Shown piece by piece: positions 1 to 5,767 of a stretch of DNA of 5,767 bases. The notes under the pieces were generated by a model. It was not told where the DNA came from, made no database searches, and saw only the letters and a list, made by a program, of their open reading frames with translations. A program made the position numbers and the translations under genes. This stretch comes from Roseiarcus sp035656495 (GTDB taxonomy: Bacteria; Pseudomonadota; Alphaproteobacteria; Rhizobiales; Beijerinckiaceae): NCBI GenBank assembly GCA_035656495.1, contig DASRSL010000207.1:1-5767 (forward strand). Direction: 5' to 3'. How positions within the stretch are numbered: the stretch's first letter is position 1; every line of letters starts with the position of its first letter.

Positions 1-1358
1 GCGACCGCGACGGGAACGACGGTCGCCGGCAGGCCGCAGGTCGTCGCGGGATCTGCCCAGACCAGTTGATGAAGATAGGGGAATTCCTCCCCGTCGACGG
101 CGATCTTCCGGTCGCTTTGCGGCTCCGTATGGTCGTGGGGAAACGCAGTCGTCGCGGCCGCCGGGCAGACGACGACGTCGAAGTCCTGGAACAGGGCGCG
201 CCATTGCTGTTTCAGCCCCTGGCGCATCGAATCGGTCCTGAGCCAGTCCCGGTGGCTCATGAGCGCCCCGCGCATGAGCTCTGCAAGAAGACTCTGGTCC
301 TCGGCGGGAATCTTTTCCGCAGCGCTCCGCATCTCCTGATACCGGTCGTCCGGCATTCCCGCCGACAGGAAAGCGTTCAGGAGCTTGACGTACAGTTTGG
401 CCGACACCCCGAGATCGGGCAGAAGCGGCCTCTCGCGTCTGACGTCGCCGCCGGCGGCGACGAGCCCTTTCGACAGGCGGTCGAGCGACGTTGCGACCGC
501 CGCCGAGGTCGGCAAAAGCGGATGCTCGGCGACGACGAGAACACGGTAATCCGAAAATTTGCCGCCCCGCGCCGGCGGCAGGCTGAGACGGTAGGCGCGC
601 CCGTCTGCGGCCTCGTCCGGACCGGCGATGACGTCGAGCGCCAGAACGAGGTCGTCGACCGAGCGCGCCATTGGGCCGATCACGGCTAGGTCCCTCCTCG
701 CCGAGGCCGGCGCACCCGGCGGCGCGTGGCCGCGCGGGGCGACGAGGTCGAATGTCGGCTTGTGCGCGCAAACGCCGCAGAAATGGGCTGGGACGCGCAA
801 CGAGCCCCCGATATCGGAGCCGAGCGAGAGAGGTCCGAAACCAGCGGCGAGCGCGGCGGCCGATCCGCCCGAGGAACCGCCCGGCGAGCGCGTCCTGTCC
901 CAGGGATTGTTCGTCGTCCCGTGAATGGCGTTGTAGCTTTGCCAGTCGCCGAGGCCGAGCGGCACATTGGTCTTGCCGAGAACGACGGCGCCGGCCGCCT
1001 TGAGGCGGGCCACCGCGAGCGCGTCTTCCTCGGCCACGAAGTCCTTGAAAGCGGGGATGCCCCAGGTCGTCGGCAATCCGGCGATGTTGTAGGATTCTTT
1101 GATGGTGATGGGCACGCCGAGCAGCGGCAGGCGCTCACCGCGCGCCAGCGCCGCGTCCGCTTCCCTCGCCGCCTCGCGGGCGCCGGCGAAATTCCGCACC
1201 GGCACGGCGTTCAGGTCGCCGTCGAGCGTCTCGATCCGGGCGATGAGCAAATCGATCAGCTCGAGTGCGGAAACCTGTCGCTCTCGCAGAGATTCGGCGA
1301 GTTGGCCCGCAGTGCGATAGGCCCATTGCGCCGTGGGGCGCGAAGTCGATTCAGCCAT
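1..1358 (-). CDS. Amidase signature (AS) family hydrolase, C-terminus cut off by the window edge
   Basis: This enzyme should hydrolyse a carboxamide to the acid and ammonia (or an amine) in the cytoplasm, since no signal peptide is visible. The 452 codons from the ATG at 1358 read without interruption to the left edge. The AS catalytic triad is complete: Lys87 (in PITIKES), cis-Ser162 (in SPGGSSGGS) and nucleophile Ser186 (in GSDIGGSLR). The spacings of 75 and 24 residues equal those in fatty acid amide hydrolase (Lys142, Ser217, Ser241), and Arg188 matches its conserved Arg243. Further AS features are FCGVCAHKPT (193-202) and a C-terminal PATTCGLPA segment (437-445). Family members are often about 470-500 residues, so I infer that a few tens of residues are missing. 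The start is supported by a GAAGGAAAGG ribosome-binding site eight bases upstream. The substrate cannot be told: the family includes general amidases, aryl-amidases and GatA, though a gatCAB context is not seen. It is transcribed away from the sugar cluster. Confidence 0.95.
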   Translation of the reverse strand, partial: MAESTSRPTAQWAYRTAGQLAESLRERQVSALELIDLLIARIETLDGDLNAVPVRNFAGAREAAREADAALARGERLPLLGVPITIKESYNIAGLPTTWGIPAFKDFVAEEDALAVARLKAAGAVVLGKTNVPLGLGDWQSYNAIHGTTNNPWDRTRSPGGSSGGSAAALAAGFGPLSLGSDIGGSLRVPAHFCGVCAHKPTFDLVAPRGHAPPGAPASARRDLAVIGPMARSVDDLVLALDVIAGPDEAADGRAYRLSLPPARGGKFSDYRVLVVAEHPLLPTSAAVATSLDRLSKGLVAAGGDVRRERPLLPDLGVSAKLYVKLLNAFLSAGMPDDRYQEMRSAAEKIPAEDQSLLAELMRGALMSHRDWLRTDSMRQGLKQQWRALFQDFDVVVCPAAATTAFPHDHTEPQSDRKIAVDGEEFPYLHQLVWADPATTCGLPATVVPVAV

Positions 1359-1366
1359 GAACGACG

Positions 1367-1376
1367 CCTTTCCTTC
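1367..1376 (-). promoter_or_regulatory. Ribosome-binding site of the amidase gene
   Basis: Read on the minus strand this is GAAGGAAAGG, eight bases before the ATG at 1358. It supports that ATG as the true start. No better start codon with a comparable site was seen just upstream. Confidence 0.7.
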
Positions 1377-1603
1377 GGGATGTTGCGACCGGACCGCCCA
1401 GCGTTTGCAGAGATCGTCGCAGTCCGCCATCCGATTTCGTATCCGCCGCCCGCACGATCTCGCGCAGGCGCTCCGTTCGAGTCCATCGACGCGGTTGCGC
1501 CGCTGAACGGCGATTTAGGGAACTTTGAGCGTCGAAAGATGTTGGGGCCGTCGGAGCCCCGGCCTGCACCGACCTCTCGACTCCAAACCATACAATGTTG
1601 GAC

Positions 1604-1610
1604 GGGAGAA
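1604..1610 (+). promoter_or_regulatory. Ribosome-binding site that fixes the galM start
   Basis: GGGAGAA lies six bases before the ATG at 1617. The reading frame is open far upstream, back to 726, so this site, together with the signal peptide that begins immediately after it, decides the start. Confidence 0.75.
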
Positions 1611-1616
1611 CATATC

Positions 1617-2804
1617 ATGAAAATCTTCGTGAGCGCGGTCAATCTTGCCGCGCTTTTCACTGCGGCGGCGCTCGCAGGCGGCGCTCTCGCCGCTTCGCCA
1701 AACGACAATGAGAAGCCGCATGCTCTTTCCGTGACCGAGACGCCGTTCGGGACGATGCCGGACGGCCGGAAGATCGACATGTATCACCTGAAGAACGCCG
1801 GCGGAATGGAGGTGGACATCATCACCTACGGCGGCACGGTCCAGTCGATCAAGATTCCGGATAAGAACGGCAAGATCGACGACGTGGCTCTCGGCTTCGA
1901 TAATCTCAACGACTACCTCAAGACCGACACCTATTTCGGCGCGCTGATCGGCCGCTATGGCAATCGCATCGCCAAGGGCGAGTTCACGCTGGACGGCAAG
2001 ACCTACCGCCTGCCCATCAACAACGGCCCCAACAGTTTGCACGGCGGCACGAAGGGCTTCGACAAGAAAGTGTGGGCGGCCTCGCCGATCGAGACGCCGG
2101 ATTCCGTCGGCGTCGAACTGACCCTGTGGTCGCCGGACGGCGACATGGGCTATCCGGGCGATCTTGCGGTCACCGTCCGCTACACGCTAGACAACGACAA
2201 CGACCTGCGCATTCACTATTCCGCGGTCACCGACAAGCCGACCGTCCTCAACCTCACCAACCACACCTATTTCAACCTCGCCGGCGCCGGCTCAGGCACG
2301 GTGCTCGACCAGGTCGCGATGATCAACGCCGACAAGGTAACGCCTGTCGACAGCACGCTCATTCCGACCGGCAAGGTGATGGACGTGGCCGGCACGGATC
2401 TCGGCTTCACAACGCCGACCGCGATCGGCGCTCATATTCACGCCGACAACCAGCAACTCAAATACGCCGAGCCCAAAGAGGGCGGCTACGACTTCAACTA
2501 CGTCCTCAACAATCGCGGCGACCTCAACGCGCTGGCGGCGAGCGTGACCGATCCGAAATCCGGACGAACGATCGAGATGTACACGGACGAACCCGGCGTC
2601 CAGTTCTACACCTCGAATTTTCTCCACGACGTGCACGGCAAGGACGGGAAAATCTACCACCATTGGGGCGCCTTCACACTCGAGGCGCAGCATTTCCCGG
2701 ATTCCCCCAATCAGCCGACCTTCCCGTCGACAGAGCTGAAGCCGGGCGAGAAGTACAGCCAGACCACGATCTATAAGTTCCTGCCAACCAACTTGCCATC
2801 GTAA
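1617..2804 (+). CDS. galM: Secreted aldose 1-epimerase (galactose mutarotase family)
   Basis: The enzyme interconverts alpha and beta anomers of aldoses such as galactose, glucose or xylose. The 395-residue product starts with a Sec-type signal peptide: a Lys at position 2, a hydrophobic stretch over about residues 4-22 and an ALA cleavage site near residue 25. The mature enzyme should therefore act in the periplasm. The family signature NLTNHTYFNL occupies residues 212-221. Expected active-site residues are Arg117 (GNRIAKGEF), His142 (NSLHGG), His216 as the general acid, Asp292 (GGYDFN) and Glu356 (TLEAQHFPDSPNQP) as the general base; these are assigned by motif from the Lactococcus lactis enzyme. 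The mature length of about 370 is normal to slightly long because of insertions typical of exported members. It precedes a sugar ABC importer in the same direction, which suggests a role in that uptake. The gene could preferentially serve a sugar other than galactose; the symbol denotes the family. Confidence 0.96.
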   Translation: MKIFVSAVNLAALFTAAALAGGALAASPNDNEKPHALSVTETPFGTMPDGRKIDMYHLKNAGGMEVDIITYGGTVQSIKIPDKNGKIDDVALGFDNLNDYLKTDTYFGALIGRYGNRIAKGEFTLDGKTYRLPINNGPNSLHGGTKGFDKKVWAASPIETPDSVGVELTLWSPDGDMGYPGDLAVTVRYTLDNDNDLRIHYSAVTDKPTVLNLTNHTYFNLAGAGSGTVLDQVAMINADKVTPVDSTLIPTGKVMDVAGTDLGFTTPTAIGAHIHADNQQLKYAEPKEGGYDFNYVLNNRGDLNALAASVTDPKSGRTIEMYTDEPGVQFYTSNFLHDVHGKDGKIYHHWGAFTLEAQHFPDSPNQPTFPSTELKPGEKYSQTTIYKFLPTNLPS

Positions 2805-2839
2805 GAGCCATCACCCTCCGATGGGAGGCCCTCGGGGCC

Positions 2840-2869
2840 ACGTCTCAGTCAAAAGGGGGCGACGTCTCA
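2840..2869 (+). repeat. Two direct copies of ACGTCTCA, 22 bases apart
   Basis: The copies lie at 2840-2847 and 2862-2869. The 22-base period is close to two turns of B-DNA, so a protein binding both copies would contact the same face. With only two short copies in GC-rich DNA, chance is a real alternative. Confidence 0.35.
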
Positions 2870-2874
2870 ACTTC

Positions 2875-2881
2875 AGAGGAG
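2875..2881 (+). promoter_or_regulatory. Ribosome-binding site that fixes the binding-protein start
   Basis: AGAGGAG lies eight bases before the ATG at 2890. The in-frame ATG at 2821 has no such site and would put a non-signal-like, Arg-rich stretch ahead of the export signal, so 2890 is preferred. Confidence 0.8.
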
Positions 2882-2889
2882 TGCCCGAA

Positions 2890-3984
2890 ATGATCGAGAG
2901 GAGCCAAGCTAAGGAAGGAGTCCAAATTCTGCCGCGCCCTTCGCGCCGCAGCCTATTCCGCGGCGGTTTGACTTCCGCCGCCCTGCTCGCGCTCGGCGCC
3001 GTCGGACGGGGCGAGTCCGCCTTCGCTGCGGGCGAGTCGGGCGGGCTGCCGAAGCATCCGGAGTGGAAATTCGTCTTCGTCAACCATGTGACCACCAATC
3101 CGTTCTTCGTGCCGACCCAATATGGGATCGCCGACGCTTGCTCCATGCTCGGCTGCACCTACCAGTGGACAGGGTCGCAGACGTCGATCGCCTCCGAAAT
3201 GGTAAACGCGATGAACGCGGCGATCACGGCGAAGGCGGACGCCATCGCGGTGTCGCTCGTCGACCTGCATGCCTTCAACGAGCCCGTGAAACGCGCCCTC
3301 GAAGCGGGGATTCCGGTCTTTTCCTACAACGCCGACGCAAAGGGCAATGACCGCCTCGCCTATATCGGGCAGGACCTCTACGCCTCCGGCCAGGCGCTCG
3401 GCCGCCACATTGTCGAGTTGGTGGGGGAGGGTCCCGTCGTCGGCTTCATCGCGACGCCCGGCCAGCTCAACATCCAGCCTCGCCTTGACGGCGCCAAGGA
3501 GGCCATCAAGGCGTCGGGCAAGAACATCGTTTTGAGCGAGGTCGCCACCGGCCCGACGGTCAACGAGGAAGTCTCGCGGGTCGACGCCTATTCCGTCGGA
3601 CACAAAGACCTCAAGGGCATGTTCGCGGTCGACGCGGGCAGCACGATGTCGGTCGGCAAGGCGATGGAGAAGTACGGATTGCACGCCAAGGGCGTGCACG
3701 CCGGCGGCTTCGATCTGCTTCCGGCAACGCTCGACGCCATCGCCAAGGACAATCTCGACTTCACCATCGACCAGCAGCCCTACCTGCAGGGCTTTTACAC
3801 CGCAATGGAAATGGCGATGTTCAAGTTCTCCGGCGGCCTGACCGGTCCCGCCGACATCAACACCGGACTGAAGTTCGTCACCAAGGCCAGCGTCGAGCCT
3901 TACCGGACGACCCACAGCCGTTACGAGGGCAACTCGTCGACCGAAGCCGTCATCCCCCGGTCCGGCCCGATCAGCGCCGTCTGA
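2890..3984 (+). CDS. Periplasmic sugar-binding protein of a CUT2-type ABC importer, Tat-like signal
   Basis: This 364-residue protein should capture a sugar in the periplasm and deliver it to the permease encoded next. Residues 18-24 (SRRSLFR) resemble the twin-arginine motif. A hydrophobic stretch at about 27-39 and an AFA cleavage site near residue 47 complete a Tat-like signal. The mature part has the two-lobed periplasmic binding protein fold of the ribose/galactose class (Peripla_BP_4). Likely ligand contacts, placed by family pattern, are Asn70-Pro-Phe-Phe73, Asn147 and Asp149 (YNADA), Arg198 (QPRLDG), Asp248 (AVDAG), Asp274-275 region (GGFDLL) and Gln295-Gln296 (DQQPYLQG). Two cysteines, 84 and 89, lie close together in the first lobe. 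The permease starts 15 bases after the stop, so the genes are surely co-transcribed. The ligand is unknown. An alternative in-frame start at 2821 would add 23 residues but lacks a ribosome-binding site. Confidence 0.93.
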   Translation: MIERSQAKEGVQILPRPSRRSLFRGGLTSAALLALGAVGRGESAFAAGESGGLPKHPEWKFVFVNHVTTNPFFVPTQYGIADACSMLGCTYQWTGSQTSIASEMVNAMNAAITAKADAIAVSLVDLHAFNEPVKRALEAGIPVFSYNADAKGNDRLAYIGQDLYASGQALGRHIVELVGEGPVVGFIATPGQLNIQPRLDGAKEAIKASGKNIVLSEVATGPTVNEEVSRVDAYSVGHKDLKGMFAVDAGSTMSVGKAMEKYGLHAKGVHAGGFDLLPATLDAIAKDNLDFTIDQQPYLQGFYTAMEMAMFKFSGGLTGPADINTGLKFVTKASVEPYRTTHSRYEGNSSTEAVIPRSGPISAV

Positions 3985-3999
3985 CCAGGGGCTGCTGCG

Positions 4000-5028
4000 A
4001 TGCAGGACCGAGCGGAGCGCCCCGGCGACGCCTCCGACCCGCATCCCTTCGACAAAGGACGCTCCGGCCTGCTGCGCCGGACGAGCGATGTCGTGCTGCG
4101 GTGGCGCGAGGCGAGCATCCTGCTCGCCTGCGTCCTGCTCGCCGCCTATTTCCAATCGACCAACCCGATCTTTCTCTCAGTCTCCAACCTCCAGAACCTG
4201 ATCGACTTCACGGCGACGACCGCGATCGTCGCCGCCGGCGAGGTGATGGTGCTGGTCTGCGGCGAGCTCGATCTGTCGGTCGGGATGGTCTATGCGCTCG
4301 CCCCCTTCATCATGTATTTCGCGGCTGCGGACGGGGCCCCGCATGGCGCGGCGATTGTTCTGGCGTTGGCGGCGGCGGGGCTGGTCGGACTCATCAACGG
4401 GGCGATCACCACCTTTCTCAGCGTTCCGGCTTTCGTCACGACGCTCGGCACGATGTTCCTCATCAACGGCTTGACCTTGACGATTTCCGGCGGCTTTCCG
4501 GTCCAGCCCCAGGCGGCCGCCGCCTTCACCACGGCTTTCGGGGGCAGTGCATGGACGAGGCTCGCCTGGGCGCTGGCGATCGCGATCGTGTTGCAGTTCG
4601 TCTTGAACCGCACCCGCTTCGGACTGCACACCGTCGCCACGGGCGGCAACCTCATCGCCGCGGAGGAAGTCGGAATCAAAGTGCGCAGCATCAAGATTCG
4701 CAATTTCGTGTTGTGCAGCATGCTCGGCGGCTTTGCCGGGATCATCGACGCGTTCCGCATCGGCTCGATCGATCCGCTCGCGGGGGGATCCGAGATCATG
4801 TTCATGGCCATCGCCTCGGCGGTGATCGGAGGCACGCTCTTGACCGGCGGCTCCGGGACGGTCGTCGGCGCGCTCATTGGCGCCCTGGCGCTGGCGATCC
4901 TCAAGGACGGCTTCACGCTCTCCGGGGTGAGCGCCTTCACCTTCGACATGATCCTCGGCGGCGCTATCCTTGTGACGATGGCGGTCAACGTCCGCCTGAC
5001 CATGTGGCGCGAACGGGGAGGCGGGTGA
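4000..5028 (+). CDS. Inner-membrane permease of a CUT2-type sugar ABC importer (RbsC/XylH/FrcC family)
   Basis: This 342-residue protein forms the sugar channel in the inner membrane, probably as a homodimer. About 37 polar residues precede roughly ten hydrophobic segments, near residues 38-50, 72-88, 93-110, 116-139, 142-162, 187-202, 234-251, 265-281, 284-301 and 314-331. The family-typical CGELDLSVG motif is at 87-95. The loop at about 203-233 (TGGNLIAAEEVGIKVRSIK at 214-232) is the cytoplasmic segment expected to dock on the ATPase. GGSGTVVGALIGA at 283-295 is also characteristic of this family. AGGGG-like translation signal AGGGG at 3987-3991 lies eight bases before the ATG. The stop overlaps the ATPase start by one base, indicating translational coupling. 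Length is normal for the family. Confidence 0.96.
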   Translation: MQDRAERPGDASDPHPFDKGRSGLLRRTSDVVLRWREASILLACVLLAAYFQSTNPIFLSVSNLQNLIDFTATTAIVAAGEVMVLVCGELDLSVGMVYALAPFIMYFAAADGAPHGAAIVLALAAAGLVGLINGAITTFLSVPAFVTTLGTMFLINGLTLTISGGFPVQPQAAAAFTTAFGGSAWTRLAWALAIAIVLQFVLNRTRFGLHTVATGGNLIAAEEVGIKVRSIKIRNFVLCSMLGGFAGIIDAFRIGSIDPLAGGSEIMFMAIASAVIGGTLLTGGSGTVVGALIGALALAILKDGFTLSGVSAFTFDMILGGAILVTMAVNVRLTMWRERGGG

Positions 5029-5767
5029 TGACCGCCTCGATCGGCTCAGAGGCGCTGCGCGCCGAACACGTCGAGAAATCCTTCGGAAAGATCACCGCGC
5101 TCAAGGACGTCAATATGCGGCTGCGTCGCGGCGAGGTCTTGGGTCTCCTGGGAGACAACGGGGCCGGCAAGTCGACCTTGATGAAGATCTTCACCGGCTA
5201 CTACCAGCCGAGCGCCGGTCAACTCTACTTCGAAGGCAAGCCCGTCCAGTTCCGCTCGGTCAGCCACGCGCGCTCGCTCGGCATCGAGGCGGTCTATCAA
5301 GACCTGGCGCTCGTCAACGAGCTCAATGTCTACCGCAACATGTTCCTTCGGCGCGAGCCGGTCTTCGCCGGCCTGCTCGGGATTCTCGACGAGCGCCAGA
5401 TGCGCCGCCGGGCGGTCGAAATGCTCGAGCGCATGCGGGTCAGGATCCCCTCCGTCGACGTCGACGTCGCCAAGCTGTCGGGCGGACAGCGCCAGGCCGT
5501 CGCCATCGCGCGCTCGGTCTACCAGAAGGCGAAGGTGCTCCTGCTCGATGAACCGACCGCCGCAATGGGGGCAAAGGAATCCGCGCTGATCCTCGACCTG
5601 ATTCAAAGGTTGAAGGAGGGCGGAGAGGTCGCGATGATCATCATCGCCCACAACTACGCGCAGATCTTCGATGTCTGCGACCGCATCAACCTCATCGAAG
5701 GGGGCGAAATCGCTTTCGACAAGCCGACCTCCGAAACCTCCGTCCAGGAGCTGACCGACAGAGTCGT
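5028..5767 (+). CDS. ATPase of a CUT2-type sugar ABC importer, cut off by the window edge
   Basis: This protein hydrolyses ATP on the cytoplasmic face to drive sugar import. 246 codons are visible from the ATG at 5028, which overlaps the permease TGA by one base. GGGGAGG at 5015-5021, inside the permease gene, is its ribosome-binding site. All nucleotide-binding motifs are present: Walker A GDNGAGKST (42-50), Q-loop Gln91, signature LSGGQ (150-154), Walker B VLLLDEP (170-176) with catalytic Glu175, and switch His208. The D-loop region reads TAAMGAKE, close to the TAALG-type sequence common in this subfamily. The visible part already resembles the end of a single-domain protein like FrcA of about 260 residues (final residues QELTDRV). 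RbsA, XylG and AraG carry two such domains in about 500 residues; a second domain beyond the edge cannot be excluded. Confidence 0.96.
   Translation, partial: MTASIGSEALRAEHVEKSFGKITALKDVNMRLRRGEVLGLLGDNGAGKSTLMKIFTGYYQPSAGQLYFEGKPVQFRSVSHARSLGIEAVYQDLALVNELNVYRNMFLRREPVFAGLLGILDERQMRRRAVEMLERMRVRIPSVDVDVAKLSGGQRQAVAIARSVYQKAKVLLLDEPTAAMGAKESALILDLIQRLKEGGEVAMIIIAHNYAQIFDVCDRINLIEGGEIAFDKPTSETSVQELTDRV

Larger units (their letters stand above)
1359..1616. promoter_or_regulatory. Divergent intergenic region between the amidase and galM genes
   Basis: These 258 bases separate two genes read in opposite directions, so promoters for both should lie here. I see no convincing pair of -35 and -10 boxes on either strand. 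The best plus-strand -10 match is TACAAT at 1591-1596. It has only a poor -35 partner and would give a leader of about 14 bases. Two small perfect inverted repeats are present: CGCCG/CGGCG at 1498-1512 with a 5-base loop, and GGGGC/GCCCC at 1544-1560 with a 7-base loop. Neither is followed by a T-run. Either could be a short leader hairpin or chance in GC-rich DNA. Reading frames that cross the region lack ribosome-binding sites and recognisable protein sequence, so I consider it non-coding. Confidence 0.6.
2805..2889 (+). promoter_or_regulatory. Structured spacer between galM and the binding-protein gene
   Basis: This 85-base gap is the only sizeable break in the four-gene run. It holds CCTCC/GGAGG at 2815-2828 with loop GATG, and GGCCC/GGGCC at 2827-2839 with loop TCG. 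The two hairpins share bases 2827-2828, so they cannot both form fully. No T-run follows, so a classical intrinsic terminator is not supported. Further on, ACGTCTCA occurs at 2840-2847 and again at 2862-2869. The gap may contain an internal promoter, a processing site or a pause element that sets binding-protein level apart from galM; that is inference. Confidence 0.45.

Noticed and set aside
66..689. 207-codon plus-strand open frame
   Set aside because: It lies antisense to the amidase C-terminal half, which reads uninterrupted with conserved AS motifs. The frame has no domain or ribosome-binding site of note.
1591..1596. TACAAT as the galM -10 box
   Set aside because: The hexamer is good, but the bases 16-18 upstream make a poor -35 box and the leader would barely include the ribosome-binding site. 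It is mentioned only as a weak candidate.
726..1616. Open plus-strand frame running from 726 into galM, which would give a 692-residue protein
   Set aside because: It is antisense to the amidase, whose full catalytic triad and ribosome-binding site are clear. The upstream part is Arg-rich with no recognisable domain, and galM has its own ribosome-binding site and signal peptide.
2827..2839. GGCCC/GGGCC hairpin as an intrinsic terminator after galM
   Set aside because: The stem is only five base pairs and is followed by ACGTCTC rather than a run of T, so termination is not supported.
2953..4155. 400-codon open frame on the minus strand
   Set aside because: It is antisense to the binding protein and the start of the permease. 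The translation is rich in Arg, Asp, Gly and Val without family motifs, as expected for a shadow frame in GC-rich DNA.
4290..5003. 237-codon minus-strand open frame rich in Pro, Ala and Ile
   Set aside because: It mirrors the hydrophobic permease codons and ends with the permease. No independent start signal or family similarity is seen.
5454..5469. Short tandem GTCGAC repeat
   Set aside because: It lies inside the ATPase gene and simply encodes alternating Val-Asp just before the LSGGQ motif. It is too short to mean more.

Overview
The window is GC-rich and densely coding, with codon use strongly biased to G or C at third positions. Signal-peptide style, gene order and protein sequences fit an alphaproteobacterium, probably of the Hyphomicrobiales (Rhizobiales). 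That placement is an inference from family resemblance; no rRNA or other marker gene is present. I see no mobile element, CRISPR array, tRNA or rRNA, and no frameshift: every gene reads cleanly from its start to its stop or to the window edge.

Layout. Positions 1-1358 (minus strand) hold the first 452 codons of an amidase-signature hydrolase whose C-terminus lies beyond the left edge. Positions 1359-1616 are a divergent intergenic region. Four plus-strand genes follow in tight succession: a secreted aldose 1-epimerase (galM family, 1617-2804), a periplasmic sugar-binding protein with a Tat-like signal (2890-3984), an inner-membrane permease of the RbsC/XylH/FrcC type (4000-5028), and an ATPase (5028 to the right edge, 246 codons visible). 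The only notable gap inside this group is the 85-base stretch 2805-2889, which contains two small overlapping hairpins and an 8-base direct repeat.

How the genes fit together. The last three genes form a CUT2-type (ribose/xylose/fructose class) ABC sugar importer. The binding protein captures sugar in the periplasm, the permease carries it across the inner membrane, and the ATPase powers the cycle. The order binding protein-permease-single-domain ATPase is that of the rhizobial fructose/mannose/ribose system FrcBCA. The exported mutarotase in front would interconvert alpha and beta anomers in the same compartment, so the likely logic is anomer equilibration followed by uptake. The sugar cannot be named from the sequence. 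The divergent amidase may share the regulatory region but has no obvious biochemical link.

Nothing here looks like a wholly new system. The most notable points are the secreted epimerase at the head of an importer operon, the Tat-like signal on the binding protein, and the structured gap before the binding-protein gene.
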